NCBI RefSeq assembly: GCF_002094855.1
Contig: NZ_ARYN01000012.1
Span: forward strand, 62,001 to 126,000
Source of the DNA: Zunongwangia atlantica 22II14-10F7
GTDB lineage: Bacteria > Bacteroidota > Bacteroidia > Flavobacteriales > Flavobacteriaceae
Reading direction: 5' to 3'
Length of the DNA stretch: 64,000 nt
In this document: positions 18,898 through 27,027 of the stretch, piece after piece
Layout of the letters: each line of letters begins with the position of its first letter
Numbering within the stretch: position 1 is the stretch's first letter
Program-made: the position numbers and the translations under genes
The notes under the pieces: generated by a model
Told to the model about the DNA's origin: nothing
Seen by the model: the letters and a program-made list of their open reading frames with translations, nothing else
Database searches by the model: none

Positions 18898-19095
18898 TTA
18901 AGCTTCTATTTCTTCAGTGTTATCAATTAACACCTGACCACGGTAATATAATTTACCTTCGTGCCAGTGAGCTCTGTGATATAAATGTGCCTCACCAGTT
19001 GTAGGGTCTGTACCAATTTGTGGTGCAGTTGCTTTATAATGAGTTCTTCTCTTATCCCTTCTGGTTTTAGATATCTTTCTCTTTGGATGTGCCAT
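18898..19095 (-). CDS. rpmF: 50S ribosomal protein L32
   Basis: A 65-residue basic protein beginning [20 protein letters not shown], the standard L32 start. It has no CxxC pairs, so it is the zinc-free form. It lies 13 bp after the DUF177 gene and 179 bp before fabH, the usual L32 neighbourhood in many bacteria. Confidence 0.97.
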   Translation of the reverse strand: MAHPKRKISKTRRDKRRTHYKATAPQIGTDPTTGEAHLYHRAHWHEGKLYYRGQVLIDNTEEIEA

Positions 19096-19108
19096 GGCTT
19101 ACTATTAT

Positions 19109-19642
19109 TTAATCGTTTAGTAAATTTTTTAATTTATCCCATCGGGGATCAATCTCGTCCCCATCTTTCTTTTCCTTATTGCCTAAGCTTAATTCTTCCA
19201 GTTTATCCAACACCTCAGATTTTAGTGTCCCGTCTTCTACGCCAGGATGAATCTTTTTTGCTGGTACTGCAAGAACAATAAGTTCGTAAATATATTGCTG
19301 TACGTTGATTTCAAACTCTCCATGAGGAATAATTAGTAAATCTTCATTATCATCATTAAACTCTTCCCCAAACTTTATAACCAAATAAAGACTACTTTCT
19401 ATTGGTTGATCATAAGGTTCGTTTGTGATGTCACAATTCACATTTACCGTTCCCGAAGCTTCAAAAGTAAGCTCCATCATGGTTGTTTTCTTTTCGAATA
19501 ACAGGTCGATTTTTACATCTGCACTGTTAAACTCCTCGTACTCAAAATGCTCAAAGAACTCATTGTTAATCTCGTACTCAAACTGGTGCTTCCCAAGCTT
19601 TAACCCCACAAAAGGAATCGTATAGGCTTTCATTTTCCTCAT
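19109..19642 (-). CDS. DUF177 (YceD-like) protein
   Basis: A 177-residue cytoplasmic protein of the DUF177/YceD family, which is nearly always encoded just before rpmF and is thought to act in 23S rRNA or ribosome maturation in some bacteria. It begins AYTIPFVGLKLGKHQFEY, has an acidic body, and ends DEIDPRWDKLKNLL, the conserved (D/P)RW tail. The CxxC pair of many members is reduced (NVNCDIT has one cysteine). An ATG at 19633 three codons in is an equally good start. Confidence 0.9.
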   Translation of the reverse strand: MRKMKAYTIPFVGLKLGKHQFEYEINNEFFEHFEYEEFNSADVKIDLLFEKKTTMMELTFEASGTVNVNCDITNEPYDQPIESSLYLVIKFGEEFNDDNEDLLIIPHGEFEINVQQYIYELIVLAVPAKKIHPGVEDGTLKSEVLDKLEELSLGNKEKKDGDEIDPRWDKLKNLLND

Positions 19643-19686
19643 TTCGTCCTCAGTTTTGAGTTTTCGCCCTTTTACAAAGGCGGCTG

Positions 19687-19694
19687 CAAAGATA
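19687..19694 (-). promoter_or_regulatory. Candidate -7 box for the DUF177-rpmF unit
   Basis: On the minus strand this reads TATCTTTG, a full match to TAnnTTTG, 44 bp before the DUF177 ATG. A -33 element is not clear. Confidence 0.4.
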
Positions 19695-19737
19695 AAAAAT
19701 TAAATTAACTAAAAGCTTTTTATAAACAATTTTTTGT

Positions 19738-20784
19738 TTATATCTTTTTACCCTGCTTTTTTAGTGGATTCTTAGTTAGTTTCTTATACTCTTTTCTACA
19801 CTTATAAATATCAATTGCCTTAAAAACAGCTTCTTTAAAAGAATTAATATTAGCAGAATTTGTGCCGGCAATCTCAAACGCCGTACCGTGATCTGGCGAT
19901 GTTCTAACCTTACTTAAACCTGCTGTAAAATTCACTCCGTTTCCAAAAGATAAAGTTTTAAAAGGTATTAATCCCTGGTCATGATACGATGCGATCACGG
20001 CGTCGAAATTCTTATAATTCTTAGAACCAAAAAAACTATCTGCTGAATATGGACCAAAAACCAACTCTCCACTCTCGCGTATTTCATTGAGCGTAGGTTT
20101 CAAAATTTCTTCATCTTCTTTCCCTATTACCCCATTATCACCACTATGAGGATTTATCCCTAAAACAGCGATTTTAGGTTTCTGAATTCTAAAATCCTGT
20201 CTTAATGTATGCTGAATGATCGCTATTTTCTTTTTAATCAATTCTGGCGTAATCACGCTTGCGATATCTTTTAATGCTACATGATCTGTAAATAATCCTA
20301 CCTTTAGATTATCTGTAATCATAAACATCAAACTCTCTCCCTGAAGTTGCTGTGCCAGATAATCTGTATGGCCAGGGAAATTAAATTTTTCAGACTGAAT
20401 TGTGTGCTTATTAATTGGCGCTGTAACCAAAGCATCAATTTCATCTTTCTTTAAAGCTTCTGTAGCAGCCTCTAAAGATTTGAAAGCATACTCCCCTACT
20501 TTAGGATCTTCCTCTCCAAAATTGATCGTTACACTTTCCTTCCATACATTAACAATATTTACTTTACCGTCGATCGCATGTTCCGCACTATCTACGCCCT
20601 TGAAATTTATGGACAGTTTATATTTTTTCTTTAAAAAAGTGATAATCTTGGTTGAAGCAAAAATCACAGGAGTACAAAAATCTAACATTCTGGAATCATC
20701 AAAAGTCTTCAACACAATCTCACTTCCAATCCCGTTTAGATCCCCTATACTAATTCCTACTTTTATCTTTTTAGGATGTTTCAT
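19738..20784 (-). CDS. pdxA: 4-hydroxythreonine-4-phosphate dehydrogenase
   Basis: PdxA oxidises 4-phosphohydroxy-L-threonine in the DXP-dependent pathway to pyridoxal phosphate. From the ATG at 20784 it has 348 residues. Recognisable blocks are GISIGDLNGIGSEI, TAPINKHTIQ (about 123-132), FPGHTDYLA and the metal-binding histidines in HDQGLIPFK. An upstream in-frame start at 20913 would add 43 residues rich in Phe, Tyr and Cys that overlap the divergent ribE gene, so I reject it. It is divergent from ribE with a 60-bp gap. Confidence 0.95.
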   Translation of the reverse strand: MKHPKKIKVGISIGDLNGIGSEIVLKTFDDSRMLDFCTPVIFASTKIITFLKKKYKLSINFKGVDSAEHAIDGKVNIVNVWKESVTINFGEEDPKVGEYAFKSLEAATEALKKDEIDALVTAPINKHTIQSEKFNFPGHTDYLAQQLQGESLMFMITDNLKVGLFTDHVALKDIASVITPELIKKKIAIIQHTLRQDFRIQKPKIAVLGINPHSGDNGVIGKEDEEILKPTLNEIRESGELVFGPYSADSFFGSKNYKNFDAVIASYHDQGLIPFKTLSFGNGVNFTAGLSKVRTSPDHGTAFEIAGTNSANINSFKEAVFKAIDIYKCRKEYKKLTKNPLKKQGKKI

Positions 20785-20818
20785 ACTTCCTTCGAATATA
20801 TATTTTACTTTTACACAA

Positions 20819-20826
20819 CAAATGTA
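20819..20826 (-). promoter_or_regulatory. Candidate -7 box for pdxA
   Basis: On the minus strand this reads TACATTTG, a full match to TAnnTTTG, 34 bp before the pdxA ATG in the short gap shared with ribE. Confidence 0.4.
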
Positions 20827-20844
20827 ACCAATATTATAGAATCC

Positions 20845-21432
20845 ATGTTTACCGGTATTGTAGAAGAGGTAGGAAAAATTAAAAATCTTACAAGAGAAAA
20901 CAGCAATCTTCATATAGAAGTTGAAGCTGCAATGACACCCGAACTAAAAATCGATCAAAGCGTTTCTCATAATGGCGTTTGCTTAACCGTGGTTTCCATA
21001 AAAGAAAATAGTTATACCGTAACTGCTATTCAGGAAACTTTAAATAAAACTAACTTAGACAGGCTTTCTGAAGGTGACCTTGTGAATCTGGAACGCGGAA
21101 TGAAACTTGGAGATCGTTTAGATGGACATATTGTGCAGGGACATGTAGATCAAACAGCAACCTGTATTGCTATAAAAGATATTGATGGCAGCTGGCAATT
21201 TACTTTTGAATACGATCCTAAATTGAACAATATCACTATTGAAAAAGGATCTATTACCGTAAACGGTGTAAGTCTAACGGTGGTAAATTCTGAAAAAAGT
21301 TCGTTTTCTGTAGCGATAATCCCTTATACTTTTGAAAACACGATATTTAAAAAGATTGAGAAAGGAACTATAGTAAACCTCGAATTTGATGTTATAGGGA
21401 AATATGTAAAAAGGATTAGCGAATTAGCTTAA
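20845..21432 (+). CDS. ribE: Riboflavin synthase, alpha subunit
   Basis: Catalyses the dismutation of two lumazine molecules to riboflavin. From the ATG at 20845 it has 195 residues and the duplicated lumazine-binding barrel typical of the family. It begins FTGIVEEVG; the first repeat has HNGVCLTV and the second has VNGVSLTVV (about 147-155). An in-frame start at 20776 would add 23 residues ahead of the universal MFTGI start and overlap pdxA, so I reject it. Its 3' end overlaps the convergent small gene by 9 bp. Confidence 0.95.
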   Translation: MFTGIVEEVGKIKNLTRENSNLHIEVEAAMTPELKIDQSVSHNGVCLTVVSIKENSYTVTAIQETLNKTNLDRLSEGDLVNLERGMKLGDRLDGHIVQGHVDQTATCIAIKDIDGSWQFTFEYDPKLNNITIEKGSITVNGVSLTVVNSEKSSFSVAIIPYTFENTIFKKIEKGTIVNLEFDVIGKYVKRISELA

Positions 21433-21666
21433 ATGCCCTTTTTTATAAAAAAAGAATCCTCCTATAAATAAACCACCTATAAAAAGAAATTTCAGGTTAG
21501 AATCTATAGGCACATCCAAACCGGGTGGTGGTGGCCCAGAATTAGATACACAAACGCCATCATCACAGACAGTATTAGGAGGGCATGTATCACAATCTTC
21601 TATATCCGCCTGAGAAAAGACCATTGAACTCCAAAGCAGATAAAATAACAAAAAAATCTTTTTCAT
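21424..21666 (-). CDS. Small secreted protein with PID-CTERM-like sorting tail
   Basis: An 80-residue protein with a signal peptide (about 1-18, ending VFS), a short cysteine-rich stretch (CDTCPPNTVCDDGVC), a GPPPPGLDVPID segment, one hydrophobic helix (about 57-73) and the basic end YKKGHLS. The PPPPGL..PID, helix, KK layout matches the PID-CTERM sorting signal of Bacteroidota as I remember it. Such tails resemble other CTERM signals processed by dedicated sorting systems. The mature part would be tiny, and its role is unknown. It lies convergent to ribE. Confidence 0.72.
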   Translation of the reverse strand: MKKIFLLFYLLWSSMVFSQADIEDCDTCPPNTVCDDGVCVSNSGPPPPGLDVPIDSNLKFLFIGGLFIGGFFFYKKGHLS

Positions 21667-21950
21667 AAAACTTTTCCTACACGCAATTTAATTCTAAAAG
21701 CAGGAATATAAAAACACCTCCTCTATAAATTAACGTAAAACTCTTGTTAAAGGTTTTATTTTTTGCTGCTAATTTACCTAATAACAATGGTTTCATTAGT
21801 TTTTTTCGTTCAATGTCCAATATTTGTCGCCTAAAACAAACTATTTCGATTTCGTAGGACGCAAATATTCTCTACGCAAGAAATTCTTTACAAAAATTTA
21901 GGAGTTAAATTCTTAGCAATTTGGCTGTAAATGCGACTTAAATTATTAGA

Positions 21951-23294
21951 TTAAAACAACAAACTAATCGCCGTGCCCTTATTTTCTTCGCTGTGAATTT
22001 GAATTTTCCCTTTATGCAACATCATAATTTGCTTGCATAAACTCAGCCCAATTCCGCTGCCGTTCTTTTTGGTTGTGAAGAAGGGAACAAATATGGTTTC
22101 CTGAATTTCCTGCGGAATTCCGTTTCCATTATCGATTACCTTGATAACGGTGTAACCATCTGTAGTTGCTTTTGCGCTTACATAAATTTCTGGGTTTTCG
22201 ATATTCTGCAAGGCATCTCTAGCATTTACGATGAGATTAATAAGCACCTGCTCGATTAGATAACTATCGATCTTAACTTGTAATTGAAGATTGGAAAGCT
22301 CAAAATATAGATCGATATTCTTAGAAGCTAAAGACGGTCGCATTAATCGCTCTATCGAAGCAAAAAGATCTTCGACAAAAACATTATTTCGGTTTATATG
22401 AGTCACCTTATTTAAACTACGATAGGTTTTAGCAAATTTCATCAATCCTTCGCTTCGCTTTTTAATACTTCCTATCGCTTCATTTAGATCTGAAATATCT
22501 AAAGCATTTTCTTCAGGATTCTTCAAGTTTTCTGTTACCTGATATTGCAAAGTATCGGCTAGCGAAGAAATTGGTGCGATAGAATTCATAATCTCATGTG
22601 TCATTACACTCAATAACTTTTTCCAGGCTTCAGATTCGTTTTGATTTAAGGTTTCATCAATATTTTGAAGTAAAATGATCTTAAATGAATGTTCATTTTC
22701 ATAAAAAACCGTTTCAGAAACCAATACTTTTAGCTTTTCGCCATTTACTTTGATGCTTATAGAACTTCCGGTAAGATGACTCATTTCAAAAATAGTCTCA
22801 AATAATTCCGGTTTTCGGCTTTTAAGAAACTTAATATTTTTAAACGAAGGAATACTCAGCGTTTTCTTGATCGCCTCATTTGCCCAAAGTACGTCGCCAG
22901 TTTTTTGATTATAAGAAATGATGCCGACATCTACCATTTCTAATATCTTCTGAAGATAAAGATACTGCGCTTCCTTATTCGAGTTGATTTCCCGAATTTT
23001 ATCATTAATCAAATTGAAACCTTCGTGAAGTCGAGACAAATCTTCAGGCGCTCCCTTGCTTACAAAGCGCCTTGAAAAATCGTTGTATTTAACCGATTCA
23101 AAAAAATCGTCCATCGCTACAAAACGACGCGTTATAAATTTATACAGGTTATAAAAGATGACTATTGCCAGAATTGCTCCTACAATGATCAAGGCCATTT
23201 GGTGCAGACTTATACCAAAAGCAACGGCAGTTAAAGACCCCGTTAAAATCACCAATCTTAGCAAAAGGCCTAAACTGTATTTTTTATAAGTCAT
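21951..23294 (-). CDS. Sensor histidine kinase with two membrane helices and a very short external loop
   Basis: A 447-residue membrane histidine kinase. Two helices (about 8-28 and 33-52) are joined by only about four residues, so there is almost no periplasmic sensor domain, as in intramembrane-sensing kinases. A HAMP-like linker, a PAS-like domain (about 105-210), the phosphorylated His233 in VMTHEIMNSI and a HATPase domain with N, G1 and G2 boxes (NLIVNARDAL, DNGNGIP, GSGIGLSL) follow. It overlaps the upstream regulator gene by 11 bp, making a two-gene minus-strand operon divergent from the efflux cluster. Its control of that cluster is inference. Confidence 0.93.
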   Translation of the reverse strand: MTYKKYSLGLLLRLVILTGSLTAVAFGISLHQMALIIVGAILAIVIFYNLYKFITRRFVAMDDFFESVKYNDFSRRFVSKGAPEDLSRLHEGFNLINDKIREINSNKEAQYLYLQKILEMVDVGIISYNQKTGDVLWANEAIKKTLSIPSFKNIKFLKSRKPELFETIFEMSHLTGSSISIKVNGEKLKVLVSETVFYENEHSFKIILLQNIDETLNQNESEAWKKLLSVMTHEIMNSIAPISSLADTLQYQVTENLKNPEENALDISDLNEAIGSIKKRSEGLMKFAKTYRSLNKVTHINRNNVFVEDLFASIERLMRPSLASKNIDLYFELSNLQLQVKIDSYLIEQVLINLIVNARDALQNIENPEIYVSAKATTDGYTVIKVIDNGNGIPQEIQETIFVPFFTTKKNGSGIGLSLCKQIMMLHKGKIQIHSEENKGTAISLLF

Positions 23295-24630
23295 ATTTAT
23301 TGAGTCTGCGATATAAAGCTGCCCTGGTAATTCCTAATTCTTTAGACGATTTAGAAATATTCCCCTTATTTTTTTCGATCACCTTTAGGATGGTTTGCTT
23401 CTCTACGGTTTCTAGATTTGTTTCCTGAATTCCGGTTGAAGTTGACACCGATTTTTCTAATCCTGAAAACACCAAATCTTCCGCAGCAAGCGTATCACCA
23501 TCGGCCATAATAACTGCACGTTCTAACACGTACTGAAGCTCACGAACATTCCCGGGAAAAGAATGTGATTTCAGCTTACTAAAGAATTCTTTATCAAAAG
23601 AAAATGGCCCTTTAAAATATTTTTCAGCATACATATCTGTAAAATATCGGCATAATAAAGTAATATCGGTTCCACGTTCGCGGAGTGGCGGTACCGTAAG
23701 ATCTACGGTATTAATGCGATAAATTAGATCTTTTCTGAAGGTATTTTCATCAGCCAGGTCACTCAATTCTAAATTTGTAGCGCAAATTAATCGAATATCG
23801 ATAGGGATACTTTCGTTAGAACCAAGAGGAGTTATCGTTCGGTTTTGTAAAACAGTAAGCAATCTCGCCTGCTGGCGTAAACTAATATTCCCTATTTCAT
23901 CTAAAAAAAGCGTACCGCCATTAGCCGCTTCAAATCTACCTTTACGATCTTCACGTGCATCAGTAAATGCTCCTTTTTTGTATCCAAAAAGTTCACTTTC
24001 AAATAAACTTTCTGTTAGCGCACCAACATCTACTTTTACAAACGGCTTGTTTTTTCGAAGTGATTGATCATGAATCGCACGTGCCACCAAATCTTTACCT
24101 GTTCCGTTTTCACCCAAAATCAAAACATTGGCATCTGTTGGTGCAACTTTTTTCAATTTTTCAAAAACCAGCTGCATTTCTTCACTTTCGCCGATAATTT
24201 TATTTCCGGCAGCAGTAGGTCTCGATATTTGAGGTTTTATCGACTTTTTTTCAACCAGAGATCTTAAGGCCTCGATCATTTTTTGGTTCTTCCATGGTTT
24301 CACCAAAAAATCTGAAGCACCCTTTTTAAGAGACCTAATGGCCAAATCGATATCGGCATAAGCAGTAATTAGAATAACATCTACCTTTTTATCGATCTGT
24401 TTAATTTTATTAAGCCAAAAAATCCCTTCGTTGCCCGTATTTACGACTCCGTTAAAATTCATATCAAGAATGATCACATCAAATTTTTCCTGCTCTAAAA
24501 GTGAAGTGATATTATTGGGATTCTTTTCGGTCACTACTTTATTTGCCAAAGATTTCAGCATGATCCGCAACGCAGTTAACACGTCGGGATCGTCGTCTAT
24601 AACCAGTATATTCGCATTCTTTAGTTGCAT
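23284..24630 (-). CDS. Sigma-54-dependent response regulator, NtrC family
   Basis: A 448-residue activator with a receiver domain (phospho-acceptor Asp56 in IILDMNF), an AAA+ domain with Walker A GENGTGKD (173-180) and the sigma-54 contact loop GAFTDA (220-225), and a C-terminal Fis-type helix-turn-helix (NISKSSKELGITRAALYRRL). These features indicate that it opens sigma-54 promoters when phosphorylated. It is the first gene of the pair with the kinase and lies 262 bp from the divergent adaptor gene. That gap has candidate binding sites. Confidence 0.96.
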   Translation of the reverse strand: MQLKNANILVIDDDPDVLTALRIMLKSLANKVVTEKNPNNITSLLEQEKFDVIILDMNFNGVVNTGNEGIFWLNKIKQIDKKVDVILITAYADIDLAIRSLKKGASDFLVKPWKNQKMIEALRSLVEKKSIKPQISRPTAAGNKIIGESEEMQLVFEKLKKVAPTDANVLILGENGTGKDLVARAIHDQSLRKNKPFVKVDVGALTESLFESELFGYKKGAFTDAREDRKGRFEAANGGTLFLDEIGNISLRQQARLLTVLQNRTITPLGSNESIPIDIRLICATNLELSDLADENTFRKDLIYRINTVDLTVPPLRERGTDITLLCRYFTDMYAEKYFKGPFSFDKEFFSKLKSHSFPGNVRELQYVLERAVIMADGDTLAAEDLVFSGLEKSVSTSTGIQETNLETVEKQTILKVIEKNKGNISKSSKELGITRAALYRRLNKYDL

Positions 24631-24705
24631 ACCTACAATATTACGACTTTCTCTTACCTCTAAATAAAAATGGCTTCAGAAATTTAACATCTCACAAAAT
24701 TGTTT

Positions 24706-24741
24706 TGTTTTCGAACAGATAGTGTATTAAAACCGAACACT
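24706..24741. promoter_or_regulatory. Two inverted repeats, candidate enhancer sites for the NtrC-type regulator
   Basis: TGTT-TTCG-AACA (24706-24717) and AGTGT (24721-24725) with ACACT (24737-24741) lie next to each other in the divergent gap. Both contain CGAACA. They lie about 50-90 bp upstream of the sigma-54-like site, a usual distance for enhancer binding. Confidence 0.35.
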
Positions 24742-24791
24742 TTTTAATTTCAAAAATAATTCAAATTACTGAATTACAGTATTTTATGTTT

Positions 24792-24808
24792 TTGGCATCA
24801 TTATAACA
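24792..24808 (+). promoter_or_regulatory. Sigma-54-like promoter candidate for the efflux operon
   Basis: TTGGCA matches the -24 element fully. Ten bases after the GG, where GC is expected, the sequence reads AC (TAACA instead of TTGCA). It is 85 bp before the adaptor ATG. One key -12 base is wrong, so this is a candidate only. Confidence 0.3.
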
Positions 24809-24892
24809 TAGTTTTAAGAGAATGTGAAAATTTTCAATTCAAAAAAAAGTATCAAATAACAACCAATATCAATTAGACAACATCAATCAAAA

Positions 24893-26146
24893 ATGGATAT
24901 ACCTATAGAAAAGAAACGATTTACACCTAAAAGAATAGCCATGATCATTGGTGGTGCGCTTTTAATTGGGCTTATCGTTTTTGTTTTACTTTCATCAAGC
25001 GGCAGCACCAAACTTAATGTTGAAAAAGAACGCATCAGTATTAATACCGTTAAAAAAGACATCTTTCAGGAAAATATTCCGGTTAACGGAGTGGTAATGC
25101 CAATCACCACAATTTATCTTGATGCTTTAGAAGGTGGCCGAGTTGAAGAAAAACTTGCCGAAGATGGTGCAATGATGAAAAAAGGAGAGCCAATCCTTAG
25201 ATTATCGAATACAGATCTTGAACTGAGTTTAGTAAATCAGGAAACACAGGTATACAATCTGCTTACCCAAATGCAACGCACGCAAAATGCATCCAGAGAA
25301 AACACGATCAATAAGTTAAACCAACTTACCGAAGTAAAAAGTAGCCTAAGAGAAGCCGAGAGAAGATATAAACTGAATAAAAAATTATTCGACAAAGGTG
25401 CGGTTGCCGAACAGGAATATTTAGAAACTAAAAATAATTATAATTATCAAAAAGATCGCTTGGCTTTAACCGAAAGGGTTTTACAACAAGATTCAATTTC
25501 ATCCAAACAAGAAAATGTACAGGCAAGAGAATCTTACGAAAAAACAAGAAAGGCTTTAGAGCTGATGCGCAAAAAAGTAGAAGATCTTGTAGTACGTGCT
25601 CCGGTTGATGGGCAACTGACTTCTTTAGATGCTGAAATTGGACAATCGAAATCTAAAGGCGAACGCCTGGGACAAATCGATGTGATTAGCGGATATAAAG
25701 TTCGTGTAGATGTAGATGAACATTACATCTCGCGAATTTACGCGGGGCAACAGGGAAGCTTTAATTTCGACGGAAAAAAATATACGCTGGAAATCAAGAA
25801 AGTTTATACCCAAGTGGCCAACGGAAGATTTCAGGTAGATATGACCTTTCTAGAAGAAGCGCCAGAGAAAATTAGAAGAGGCCAAACACTGCAAATTCGA
25901 GTAGCTCTGAGTCAGGAAAAAGAAGCAGTACTAATTCCGAAGGGAGGATTTTTTCAGGAAACCGGCGGAAACTGGATCTTTAAAGTAAGTGAAGATGGTA
26001 GTATTGCTTACAAAACCGATATTCAGTTGGGTAGCCAAAACACCGAATATTACGAAGTTATTTCAGGATTAGAACCCGGCGACCAAGTGATCACCTCAAG
26101 CTATAGCAATTACGAAGATATTCAGGAACTGGTTCTAAAAGACTAA
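24893..26146 (+). CDS. Efflux periplasmic adaptor (MacA/HlyD-like)
   Basis: A 417-residue membrane-fusion protein linking an inner-membrane ABC permease to an outer-membrane TolC channel. It has one N-terminal membrane helix (about 17-34), a split lipoyl domain (ALEGGRVEEKL near 78 and VVRAPVDGQL near 238), a long alpha-helical hairpin (about 110-225, with KLFDKGAVAEQEY) and beta-barrel and membrane-proximal domains (PKGGFFQ..GNWIF). It is the first gene of the train, followed after 57 bp by ATPase 1. No second adaptor is present, so it must serve all permeases if they are active. Confidence 0.93.
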   Translation: MDIPIEKKRFTPKRIAMIIGGALLIGLIVFVLLSSSGSTKLNVEKERISINTVKKDIFQENIPVNGVVMPITTIYLDALEGGRVEEKLAEDGAMMKKGEPILRLSNTDLELSLVNQETQVYNLLTQMQRTQNASRENTINKLNQLTEVKSSLREAERRYKLNKKLFDKGAVAEQEYLETKNNYNYQKDRLALTERVLQQDSISSKQENVQARESYEKTRKALELMRKKVEDLVVRAPVDGQLTSLDAEIGQSKSKGERLGQIDVISGYKVRVDVDEHYISRIYAGQQGSFNFDGKKYTLEIKKVYTQVANGRFQVDMTFLEEAPEKIRRGQTLQIRVALSQEKEAVLIPKGGFFQETGGNWIFKVSEDGSIAYKTDIQLGSQNTEYYEVISGLEPGDQVITSSYSNYEDIQELVLKD

Positions 26147-26203
26147 ATTCTATAATTTTAAGCATAATTATTTCAGCAACAATACAGACAAAAAACATTC
26201 ATC

Positions 26204-26893
26204 ATGATAAAAATAACAGATCTCGAAAAGTTTTACCGTACAGACGAAGTACAGACCATCGCCATTAATAAGCTTTCTTTTGAAGTAAAGGAAGGAGAAT
26301 TTGTCTCGGTTATGGGACCATCGGGTTGCGGAAAATCTACTTTACTAAATATTTTAGGCCTTCTAGACGATCCCGATGGCGGCAGTTATATTTTTAACGG
26401 TATCGAAGTTGCCGGATTTAATGAGCGAAAAAGAGCGAACCTTAGAAAGCACAATATTGGGTTTGTATTCCAAAGCTTTAACCTTATCGACGAGCTTAGC
26501 GTTTTCGAAAACGTAGAACTGCCACTTATTTATACCGGCGTTAAACCGGCAGAACGTAAAGAACGTGTACACGAAGTTTTAGAAAAAATGCAAATTATGC
26601 ATCGTAGAAAGCATTTTCCTCAACAATTATCGGGTGGGCAGCAACAGCGTGTTGCCGTTGCCCGTGCAGTAGTGAATAATCCTAAACTTATTCTTGCAGA
26701 TGAACCTACCGGAAACCTGGATAGTAGTAACGGGAACGAAGTTATGGATCTACTGACCGAACTTAATGCTGCCGGAACCACTATCATCATGGTAACGCAC
26801 AGCGAACACGACGCTAAATACAGCCACCGAATCATTAGAATGTTAGACGGACAAAAAGTTACCGAAAACATACTTGCAGAATATCAACATTAG
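26204..26893 (+). CDS. ABC transporter ATPase 1 (MacB/LolD type)
   Basis: A 229-residue ATPase that would power the FtsX-type permeases from the cytoplasm. All motifs are canonical: Walker A GPSGCGKST (38-46), Q-loop FVFQSFNLI, signature LSGGQQQRV (142-150), Walker B LILADEPTG (162-170), D-loop NLDS and H-loop VTHSEHDAKY. The MacB/LolD-type X-loop and TGNLD block are clear. It lies between the adaptor and P1, with a 134-bp gap to P1 in which I see no gene or clear terminator. Confidence 0.95.
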   Translation: MIKITDLEKFYRTDEVQTIAINKLSFEVKEGEFVSVMGPSGCGKSTLLNILGLLDDPDGGSYIFNGIEVAGFNERKRANLRKHNIGFVFQSFNLIDELSVFENVELPLIYTGVKPAERKERVHEVLEKMQIMHRRKHFPQQLSGGQQQRVAVARAVVNNPKLILADEPTGNLDSSNGNEVMDLLTELNAAGTTIIMVTHSEHDAKYSHRIIRMLDGQKVTENILAEYQH

Positions 26894-27027
26894 CGATTTT
26901 TCGGGGTCATTTATCAATCAAAATCAAAGAACAAAATTCGATTTTCACTTATCATCAAAAGAGGAAATTTCAAGGATCATTTTTCAAAAAATTCGGAATA
27001 CATCAATCATTATATTCAATAAAAAAT

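Noticed and set aside
20776..20844. 23-residue N-terminal extension of riboflavin synthase
   Set aside because: The family starts MFTGI, at 20845; the extension overlaps pdxA.
20785..20913. 43-residue N-terminal extension of PdxA
   Set aside because: It overlaps the divergent ribE start and has no resemblance to PdxA; the ATG at 20784 is the family start.
21667..21950. Hidden gene or element in the gap before the kinase gene end
   Set aside because: The 284-bp stretch has no convincing open frame, strong hairpin or TAnnTTTG box.
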